From positions 1 to 34,446 of the forward strand of contig JAFYQH010000019.1 of NCBI GenBank assembly GCA_017547205.1: a DNA stretch of 34,446 nt, written 5' to 3'. The notes below the pieces were generated by a model. The model did not search any database, was not told the origin of the DNA, and saw nothing but the letters and a program-made list of their open reading frames with translations. The position numbers and the translations under genes are program-made. This DNA is from Bacteroidaceae bacterium (GTDB lineage: Bacteria > Bacteroidota > Bacteroidia > Bacteroidales > Bacteroidaceae). Of the stretch, positions 7,823 through 14,481 are shown piece after piece. Numbering within the stretch: the stretch's first letter is position 1; each line of letters starts with the position of its first letter.

Positions 7823-8923
7823 TTATACAACAACAAGGAATGTTGCAATTATAAATATTACAAAGAATGCCATAAAGCATATCAAAAGATAGACAAAACT
7901 AATAAATATAGCCTTTATTATAGATTTGATCCATGAATTGCTTTCATATACATTCTTAACAGCGATTGTCAGATATATACCCGATGATATAATCATGCAC
8001 CATTCCAATATCTCATAACTTGGCTCTACGGTAATACACAATAAATAGATTACCAATAGTATTAGCTCTATAAATGCTGTGTAATGCGAGGCAAATATAA
8101 AGAAAGAAATGAACGGTTTCTTCCGTTTCAGATATAGAAGCTTTACTGCAAAAGCCAAAAGAGGCAATGTCAACAGAAAGATGAGAGGAAAATATTGTGT
8201 CAATATATCCAATAATTTACGCCACAGGTTGGAGAGAACATCCAGCTCCATCATTTTGTCGACAATTTCATTTTTGTCTGAGAAAGAGTATATGTCTGAA
8301 CCTTTGTTGATTAATATCCCATCCTGAATCAATAGTTTGGGAACGCAGACAACAAGGGTATCCAACTTTTCCCCATTATAATCAGTCATGGCCTGTATAG
8401 TAGTAACGATTTTTGGAAATTCTTTCGCATAGGTCAATGGCAAAGACAAGCGGATAGTATCCTTTTCGAATTCTTTCATCTTGGCTGAATAATCCACATT
8501 CTCATTCAGTGCATTGAGTGACAAATACGGACGGACCAATTCGTTTTTTGTTAAATTGTCAAACGATTCATTTGCCTTATGAATGTCCGAGAAAAGCAAA
8601 AAAAAGGTGACGAACAGGAATAGGAAGAACATGTTCAGCTTCAAGGGATTTTCGTAAGATACGAATTTACCTGCATTGAATTCATTGGTCAAGAAACCAG
8701 GCCGACGGATGAGATTCCATACAGTCTTAAAAAATCTCGTATCCCAAATAAAAGCATTGTTCATGTATTCAAGGATGAATTCCCATACTTTGGGTGTTGG
8801 ACTTGACGCCTGCTGTCCGCATTCATGGCAGTATACACCACGTAAATCGGCTCCGCAATTCAAGCACCGTTTGTAAGGTGGCACCACCCTCTTTTGTGAA
8901 TTCACTGTAGATTGCTCTTTCAT
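7823..8923 (-). CDS. DUF3667 zinc-ribbon membrane protein
   Basis: This 366-residue protein starts with a short zinc-ribbon (CLNCGADL...YCHECGQQ, about residues 20-40). A conserved amphipathic stretch with FFKTVWNLIRRPG and a series of hydrophobic spans follow: one at about 105-125, and several in the C-terminal third (IFLLTLPLLAFAVKLLYL, FIELILLVIYLLCI, and a final FVIFIIATFLVVV). This is the layout of the DUF3667 family of inner-membrane proteins, whose function is not known. The frame extends to a TTG at 8956, but the -7 box at 8944-8951 lies over that region, so the ATG at 8923 is used. The TPR/helix-turn-helix gene follows 17 nt later, suggesting joint expression. Confidence 0.82.
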   Translation of the reverse strand: MKEQSTVNSQKRVVPPYKRCLNCGADLRGVYCHECGQQASSPTPKVWEFILEYMNNAFIWDTRFFKTVWNLIRRPGFLTNEFNAGKFVSYENPLKLNMFFLFLFVTFFLLFSDIHKANESFDNLTKNELVRPYLSLNALNENVDYSAKMKEFEKDTIRLSLPLTYAKEFPKIVTTIQAMTDYNGEKLDTLVVCVPKLLIQDGILINKGSDIYSFSDKNEIVDKMMELDVLSNLWRKLLDILTQYFPLIFLLTLPLLAFAVKLLYLKRKKPFISFFIFASHYTAFIELILLVIYLLCITVEPSYEILEWCMIISSGIYLTIAVKNVYESNSWIKSIIKAIFISFVYLLICFMAFFVIFIIATFLVVV

Positions 8924-8943
8924 TTTTAGCTCATAATTATATG

Positions 8944-8951
8944 CAAATGTA
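8944..8951 (-). promoter_or_regulatory. -7 box for the DUF3667/TPR unit
   Basis: The minus strand reads TACATTTG, an exact TAnnTTTG match, 20 nt upstream of the ATG at 8923. No TTTG lies at the usual -33 distance. The tandem 12-mers at 8983-9006 instead occupy roughly -40 to -60, where an activator could bind. Confidence 0.55.
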
Positions 8952-8982
8952 TACAAACTATATATCGTAACCTAAATCTCGC

Positions 8983-9006
8983 GGTTTACATTTTGGTTTA
9001 CATTTG
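8983..9006. repeat. two tandem 12-bp repeats upstream of DUF3667
   Basis: GGTTTACATTTT is followed directly by GGTTTACATTTG, differing only in the last base. They lie 32-55 bp upstream of the -7 box for the minus-strand unit. The second copy also contains TACATTTG on the plus strand, so it could act as a -7 box in the other direction. The role as a regulator site is inferred from position only. Confidence 0.6.
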
Positions 9007-9059
9007 CCGACTTATTAGCTTTAAACGTTTTGTATTGATTAAAATGTAGGATGTTATTC

Positions 9060-9092
9060 TTTGATAGTTTAGGGACGTTGAAGTTATATTTG
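9060..9092 (+). promoter_or_regulatory. consensus Bacteroidetes promoter
   Basis: TTTG (9060-9063), a 21-bp spacer and TATATTTG (9085-9092) give a full match to the TTTG/TAnnTTTG consensus. It points at the exported-protein gene at 9461 but leaves a leader of about 360 nt. Confidence 0.75.
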
Positions 9093-9460
9093 CATAACAT
9101 TAAAACTAATATTATATCTCATAATAATTTCCGGATCTAAAAAAAATATAGTTTATTACTGACAAATTCGAATTTATTTTAACGGTAGAGATTAGCAAGA
9201 ATATACAAGAATATTCTTAACTTGAAGGCTTTGGTATACTCTGTTGTGTAAAGCCGGATTCTGCCTATTGGGGTGTTGACATAGAAATCCTTCACCATTG
9301 TCTTGAATCCGATTTAAGCAAAATCATTTGCTTGGAATACAGCGAGCCACATGGCGGTATAATTTATTAATCAATTGTAAGAAGCTGTTTAAAATTTATT
9401 TTTGGCAGCTTTGATATATATTCTTTATGAAGTTTAAACAGTTTCTAAATTTTAATTGAA
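9093..9460 (+). other. long leader/intergenic stretch with short decayed open stretches
   Basis: About 370 nt with no convincing gene. On the minus strand an ATG at 9298 opens 39 codons ending at 9179 (starts MVKDFYVNTPIGRIRLYTTE). On the plus strand an uninterrupted stretch ends at the TAA at 9368-9370 (tail LEYSEPHGGIIY). Either could be a remnant of a lost gene; neither is recognised. A 12-bp palindrome AAGAATATTCTT lies at 9207-9218. A 10-codon frame (MKFKQFLNFN, 9427-9459) stops one base before the ATG at 9461. Confidence 0.4.
9381..9445. repeat. imperfect 13-bp inverted repeat before the exported-protein gene
   Basis: GAAGCTGTTTAAA (9381-9393) and TTTAAACAGTTTC (9433-9445) are inverted copies with one mismatch, 39 nt apart. 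The right arm ends 15 nt before the start codon at 9461. It could be a leader hairpin or the footprint of a small mobile element. No transposase or clear target duplication was found. Confidence 0.5.
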
Positions 9461-10096
9461 ATGAAAAAAGTTTTAATCCTGACTCTAACATTGTGTATGA
9501 CTTTAGTTGCTAATGCACAGGAACTCCCCTATTCGAAATATCTTGATTTCAGCAAGGCGGAGTTTAAGGAAAATGGTTTTAAGTATGACAATGATACCAA
9601 TACCTGGGCTCTAAGAAAATCAAATGGCTGGAACACCGCATTCAATGTATTGGCAATCATTGCAGATGCGCATGAAGATATACGTCCCGCGAAGAAAGAT
9701 TATACCATTGTGGTGCAAATGGGAAAAGAAGATGTGGCAGCCTATATCAAGGTCGTGTTCTATAAAGATGATACATATCACAAGTTGCTTACATTTATGA
9801 AGGACAACGGTGAAAATCTGCTGGAAACTTCATCGGGCAAACTCATCAAGCATCAGGCATTCTACGGGAACTATAGTTTGGAACTTAACATGGAGCAGCA
9901 TATTATCAGCCGCACTTCAGCTCGCACAATCGACCCTAAGACACTGAAAAATGTAGATGAGTCATACAATGAGTATGAATTTATAATCAATACGGGTACT
10001 GAACCTTGGTCAAAATACCTCGAAAAACAAGCTGCAAAGAAGGCTAAGCGTGACGCTAAAGGTAAGAAAAAGCAGAGTGTGGACGAGATGATGTAA
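9461..10096 (+). CDS. exported protein of unknown function
   Basis: This 211-residue protein has a clear signal peptide (MKKVLILTLTLCMTLVANAQ) and a mature part of about 190 residues. A few features stand out: an aromatic-rich start (LPYSKYLDFSKAEFKENGFK), a hydrophobic strand-like middle (YTIVVQMG, AAYIKVVFY), and a lysine-rich end (KQAAKKAKRDAKGKKKQ) before DEMM. It has no lipobox and no recognised domain. The gene stands alone, behind a consensus promoter with a long leader and ahead of a strong terminator. It is visibly AT-richer than the neighbouring panB and addA genes. I do not recognise the family. Confidence 0.8.
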   Translation: MKKVLILTLTLCMTLVANAQELPYSKYLDFSKAEFKENGFKYDNDTNTWALRKSNGWNTAFNVLAIIADAHEDIRPAKKDYTIVVQMGKEDVAAYIKVVFYKDDTYHKLLTFMKDNGENLLETSSGKLIKHQAFYGNYSLELNMEQHIISRTSARTIDPKTLKNVDESYNEYEFIINTGTEPWSKYLEKQAAKKAKRDAKGKKKQSVDEMM

Positions 10097-10155
10097 TAAG
10101 TTAACTATGGTTGATATGCTTATGACTCATTGTATGTCTGACTATACATACAAAG

Positions 10156-10190
10156 AAGAGGGGCCTTGTTCGTGCAAGGCCCCTCTTGTA
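10156..10190. terminator. strong hairpin terminator between convergent genes
   Basis: A perfect 13-bp stem (AAGAGGGGCCTTG / CAAGGCCCCTCTT) with loop TTCGTG lies between the stop at 10096 and the convergent panB stop at 10207. The T-run is short, but the A-rich flank on one side and the very stable stem support terminator function. Confidence 0.8.
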
Positions 10191-10206
10191 TGAAAACTGT
10201 ACAGTA

Positions 10207-11028
10207 TCAATACTGTTCCTTCTCGTTAGGGAATTCGCATGACTTGACATCGCCCACATAGCTACCTACCGCATCTGTTATTATAGAGTGCAGGTCGGCA
10301 TAACGGCGCAGGAATTTCGGTGAGAAATCGGCTGTCATTCCAAGCATATCTGCATAGACGAGAATCTGCCCGTCTACCTTTACACCGGCACCGATGCCAA
10401 TGACCGGGATGCTTATTGAACTTGCGACCTTCTCGGCAAGCGTTGCAGGAATCTTCTCAAGCACAAGAGCGAAGCAACCGGCTTCCTCAAGCAGTTTTGC
10501 ATCGGCAAGAAGCTTGGCAGCCTCAGCCTCCTCTTTAGCACGTACAGCATATGTACCGAACTTGTTTATGCTCTGCGGAGTAAGTCCCAGATGTCCCATG
10601 ATGGGTATACCGGCATCGAGAATCCTGCGGACTGAAGGAAGTATCTCCTCACCACCCTCTAGCTTGAGAGCATCGGCATGCGTCTCCTTCATTATTCGTA
10701 TTGCGTTCTTCACTGCCTCGTCGGCATTCACCTGGTATGTACCGAACGGCATGTCCACCACTACCAATGCGCGTTTTACGCCACGTACCACACCGCTGGC
10801 ATGGTAGATCATCTGGTCGAGCGTAATGGGCAGCGTAGTTACGTTACCTGCCATCACGTTCGATGCCGAATCTCCCACAAGCAGTGCGTCAATTCCCGCT
10901 TCGTCAAGGATTGATGCAGTCGTATAATCATATGCGGTGAGCATTGCAATCTTCTCACCCTTGCGCTTCATTTCAATAAAACGGTGCGTAGTAACCTTGC
11001 GTGTGTCTTCTACCAAATACTTTGACAT
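10207..11028 (-). CDS. panB: 3-methyl-2-oxobutanoate hydroxymethyltransferase
   Basis: This 273-residue enzyme adds a hydroxymethyl group from methylene-tetrahydrofolate to alpha-ketoisovalerate, the first step of pantothenate and coenzyme A synthesis. The active-site residues line up with the E. coli enzyme: Asp53-Ser54 (GDSASN), Asp92 (VVVDMPFG), Lys122 and Glu124 (LKLEGG) and Glu191 (LVLEKIPA). GHLGLTPQS and [14 protein letters not shown] are further family signatures. The region after Asp-Ser reads ASNVMAGN in place of the common LGMVVQG. It is a single gene, divergent from addA, and panC/panD are not in the window. Confidence 0.97.
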   Translation of the reverse strand: MSKYLVEDTRKVTTHRFIEMKRKGEKIAMLTAYDYTTASILDEAGIDALLVGDSASNVMAGNVTTLPITLDQMIYHASGVVRGVKRALVVVDMPFGTYQVNADEAVKNAIRIMKETHADALKLEGGEEILPSVRRILDAGIPIMGHLGLTPQSINKFGTYAVRAKEEAEAAKLLADAKLLEEAGCFALVLEKIPATLAEKVASSISIPVIGIGAGVKVDGQILVYADMLGMTADFSPKFLRRYADLHSIITDAVGSYVGDVKSCEFPNEKEQY

Positions 11029-11082
11029 TACTATTCTAAATTGATGTTTGTACTCATTAATGCTCCATTACGGAACCGATAG

Positions 11083-11090
11083 CAAAGGTA
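11083..11090 (-). promoter_or_regulatory. -7 box for panB
   Basis: The minus strand reads TACCTTTG, an exact TAnnTTTG match, 54 nt upstream of the panB ATG. The -33 element is not clear (CTTG lies only 15 bp upstream). Confidence 0.6.
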
Positions 11091-11270
11091 CTAAAAAAAG
11101 TTATCCAAGAATGCTCTTATATAGAAAAAACGGCATCGGGCTGATAAAAGTCGAGAAATGTTGATTTCAGCAGTTTTGCCGTTTGGACATAATTGTGTAA
11201 ATTAGCACTCAATACAGGATAAGAGGTCGTGCCATAATTGGCTGCACCATTATCATCAATCATTGTACTG

Positions 11271-14200
11271 ATGGAAAGGACACTTAAGATATACAGGGCT
11301 TCGGCTGGTTCAGGAAAGACATTCACCCTTGCGCTTGAATACATAAAGCTGGTGGTAGAGAACCCCTACTGCTACCGCAATATACTTGCCGTGACATTCA
11401 CGAACAAGGCCACCGGCGAGATGAAGGAGCGCATTCTGAGCAAGTTGTATGGCGTGGCCAACAGGTCGGATAGTGCCAAGGACTATCTGGAGAAGGTGAA
11501 GGAACAGCTGCCACACATGAGCGAGGAGAAGATTATTGCCAATGCCGGGAAAGCAATGGAACTGTTGTTGCACGACTACGGACACTTCCGCATTCAAACG
11601 ATTGACGCATTCTTCCAGACCGTGTTACGCAGCTTGGCAAAAGAACTTGACCTCAATGGCGACATTGAGATAACGCTCGACAGCAAAGAACTTCTTAGCG
11701 AAGCTGTCGATACATACATAAAGAAACTGGAACCCGGCACGCTCAACATAGCGCAGGTTGTGCGCTACATCGAAGATCGTCTCAGCAACGGCGAGCAATG
11801 GAGGGTAAGCAACGACATAAAGGAATTCGCCGAGAATATACTCAAGGAGGAGTACCAGCAACGCGGGGAGAAACTGCGTGAGGAGATGGAAGAGAACAAC
11901 GGCGAGCGGCTCAAACAGTTCTACGAAGATGTCACCGCGCACCGCAGGAATATCATCCAACAAGCCAAGAGTATCGGCGAAACCTTCTTCAATCTTGCAC
12001 AAGGACTAACATGTGACGATTTTCATGGCAAGAAGAACGGTATATGGGGGCTTTTCGAAAAATTGCGCAACGGTATTGTTCCCGAGTGGACACCCACACG
12101 CTCTGCTCTGGCAGAAAAGCCCGACAAGATATCGTCGAAGTGTGGCAGCGTGCAACAGATAGCCGCTCTTATAGGGCAGGCCGTGCCACTGTACATGGAG
12201 TTCCAGAACTGCGAACTGGCTCTTGAGCACTACCACCAGCTTGGCATGCTGAACAATATTGCTGCCACCCTAAAAGAGGAGAACTACAGGGAAAACCGTT
12301 TCCTGCTTGCCGAGACCACCCACCTTCTCAGTTCCATGATAGACAAGAACACCACATTCATCTTCGAGAAGATTGGTACTGAGATTGACCACATATTCAT
12401 CGATGAGTTCCAGGATACATCACAGCTGCAGTGGACCTGCTTCCATGTGCTGCTCGAGGAAATTCTGGCACGCGGCAACTTCAATCTTATTGTGGGTGAC
12501 GTCAAGCAGTCAATATACCGTTGGCGTAACAGCGACTGGAACATTATGAACAGAATAGGCGACCACTTCCGTGGCGACCAGATAACTTTTGCCGAACAGG
12601 ATGTAAAAGCGGAGGGACAAATCTTCAAGTCAACCAACTACCGCAGCGACGGCAGGATAATAAAGTTCAATAACATGCTCTACCGCGCTGCGATTGGTTC
12701 TATCAAGAGCACATACTCCGCGATGATAGACTCTCAAGGCATGCACGAGATTGAGCTGGCATACAGCGATGTGGAACAGGCCATGCCCTCTCCAAAGGCC
12801 GGCAAGAAAGAGAAGCCCTTGCAGGGGTATGCCGAGGTGCGCATGATAAAGAAGGATGAGGAGACGAATTTTGCCGGCAAAGCCATTGCCCAACTGATGG
12901 ATACACTAGAAATGCTGCTCAAAGAGAAGAACATTGCCCCGGGCGACATTGCGATACTAATGCGCTACAAGAACAAGATGCAAGATGTGGTGGAAGCATT
13001 CAACAGTAGGTTCCCAGGGCTGAAGATAGTGTCGGACGAGGCATACAGGCTCTCGTCATCACTTACCATACAGTTTGTCATATCTTCCCTGCGTTACATT
13101 GCAGAGCCTAAAGACCGCATTAACATTGCCAATCTCGTAAAACTCTACAACAAGGTCGTCTGCGGCCAGGAAATCAGTCTTGCAGCCTCACTGTCGGACG
13201 GAGAGCTGCTCCTGATGTTGCCTCAGGAGTTCAGGGATGCGCTGGCCGGTATTGCAAGGCTACCGCTGTATGAACTGATCGAGCAGATACTGGCATTGCC
13301 GGGCATAGAGGGAGCAAAGGAAGAAGAGGCCTACATATACGCGTTCCTCGACCATGCATCGCAATACATCAACAGCCGCAGTGCCGACATAAACAAGTTT
13401 CTTAAAGCGTGGGACGAAAGCATTCATGAAAAGAGTATCCCCGCCGAAAGTATTGACAGCGTACGCATAATGACAGTACACAAGTCAAAGGGACTGGAGT
13501 TCCATACTGTTATTGTACCCATGTGTGACTGGACACTTACCGGCGACAGCCGCAGCCTGCTATGGTGCAAGACCAGAACAAAACCGTTCGACAAGTTGAG
13601 CCTCCTGCCCATAAGCGGTAAGAAAGAGGTTCGCAACAGCATATTCAGTAAAGAGTACTGCAACGAGTATAAATATCAGGTTGTGGACAACCTGAACATC
13701 CTGTACGTCGCTACGACAAGGGCAAAAAGTAACCTCATAATATTCACCGACGGCAGCGGAGGACGTGGTGAGAACGTCTCGAAGCTGATGAATACAATCA
13801 TGGAGACGTTTACAGGTCCAAATGGTGAGGTGCTTGACAAGGAAACGGGAATCTTCACCTATGGCGAGATTGTAAGCAGCAAAGCCGACGCAGACGCAAC
13901 AAATGAAGGACGCAAGAGCGACAACCCTTTCGAAACCGAGCCGTCCGTAGCAAGACAGCCGTTCACCTACTTCGATAGCAGAATCGAGTTCCGCCAGTCA
14001 AACGACCTTGAGCGTTTCCTTGCAGACGATGAAGAGGAAAGAAAACAGTATGACTACATCGAAGAAGGAAAACTGATGCACCTTGTGATGTCCGGAATAG
14101 AGACCCGGGATGATATTACGCGCACACTCGACCGCCTCACTATAGAGGGATTTATCTCTACCGAAGAGAAATACAACAGAATAAGGTCTCTTGTAGAGAA

Positions 14201-14480
14201 AGCCGTGTCGCAACCCATGGCCGCAGAGTGGTTCAACGGCAGCTACATGCTTTACAACGAGTGTTCGATTCTCGGTGACAATGACAGCAAGCTGCGCCGC
14301 CCCGACAGGGTAATGATAAAAGACGACACGGCCGTTGTCGTAGACTACAAGTTCGGCCGCGAGAACGATGATTATAAAGAACAGGTAAAGAGGTATATGA
14401 ATCTTCTCAAAGAGATAGGATACGCCAATGTCAAGGGTTTTTTGTGGTATGTATATAAGAATTGCATAAAAGAGGTTTAA
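11271..14480 (+). CDS. addA: AddA-type UvrD/Rep helicase-nuclease subunit
   Basis: This 1069-residue protein combines a superfamily 1 helicase with a C-terminal nuclease. Helicase motifs in order are: Walker A ASAGSGKT (residues 10-17), AVTFTNKATGEMKER, the Walker B box DEFQD (378-382), VGDVKQSIYRWR, STNYRS, VRIMTVHKSKGLEF and NILYVATTRAKS. The end carries a PD-(D/E)XK nuclease core: RPDRV (Asp1012), VVVDYKFG (Asp1025, Lys1027), then a QxxxY helix (EQVKRYMNLL). It unwinds and cuts double-strand-break ends for recombination with its partner encoded 1 nt downstream. The frame opens at a TTG (11238), but the ATG at 11271 is preferred because the extra residues show no family similarity and the conserved start lies just after. 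Confidence 0.93.
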   Translation: MERTLKIYRASAGSGKTFTLALEYIKLVVENPYCYRNILAVTFTNKATGEMKERILSKLYGVANRSDSAKDYLEKVKEQLPHMSEEKIIANAGKAMELLLHDYGHFRIQTIDAFFQTVLRSLAKELDLNGDIEITLDSKELLSEAVDTYIKKLEPGTLNIAQVVRYIEDRLSNGEQWRVSNDIKEFAENILKEEYQQRGEKLREEMEENNGERLKQFYEDVTAHRRNIIQQAKSIGETFFNLAQGLTCDDFHGKKNGIWGLFEKLRNGIVPEWTPTRSALAEKPDKISSKCGSVQQIAALIGQAVPLYMEFQNCELALEHYHQLGMLNNIAATLKEENYRENRFLLAETTHLLSSMIDKNTTFIFEKIGTEIDHIFIDEFQDTSQLQWTCFHVLLEEILARGNFNLIVGDVKQSIYRWRNSDWNIMNRIGDHFRGDQITFAEQDVKAEGQIFKSTNYRSDGRIIKFNNMLYRAAIGSIKSTYSAMIDSQGMHEIELAYSDVEQAMPSPKAGKKEKPLQGYAEVRMIKKDEETNFAGKAIAQLMDTLEMLLKEKNIAPGDIAILMRYKNKMQDVVEAFNSRFPGLKIVSDEAYRLSSSLTIQFVISSLRYIAEPKDRINIANLVKLYNKVVCGQEISLAASLSDGELLLMLPQEFRDALAGIARLPLYELIEQILALPGIEGAKEEEAYIYAFLDHASQYINSRSADINKFLKAWDESIHEKSIPAESIDSVRIMTVHKSKGLEFHTVIVPMCDWTLTGDSRSLLWCKTRTKPFDKLSLLPISGKKEVRNSIFSKEYCNEYKYQVVDNLNILYVATTRAKSNLIIFTDGSGGRGENVSKLMNTIMETFTGPNGEVLDKETGIFTYGEIVSSKADADATNEGRKSDNPFETEPSVARQPFTYFDSRIEFRQSNDLERFLADDEEERKQYDYIEEGKLMHLVMSGIETRDDITRTLDRLTIEGFISTEEKYNRIRSLVEKAVSQPMAAEWFNGSYMLYNECSILGDNDSKLRRPDRVMIKDDTAVVVDYKFGRENDDYKEQVKRYMNLLKEIGYANVKGFLWYVYKNCIKEV

Positions 14481-14481
14481 G

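Noticed and set aside
9265-9300. IQDNGEGF on the minus strand, like a histidine-kinase G1 box
   Set aside because: The surrounding residues do not continue as a kinase domain and the frame is short. The overlapping frame starting MVKDFYVN reads better.
9381-9445. Insertion sequence ends
   Set aside because: Only a 13-bp imperfect inverted repeat is seen, with 39 nt inside, no transposase and no clear target duplication. Kept only as an inverted repeat.
11238-11270. TTG start giving 11 extra residues on AddA
   Set aside because: The extra residues have no family likeness, and the ATG at 11271 sits just before the conserved start.
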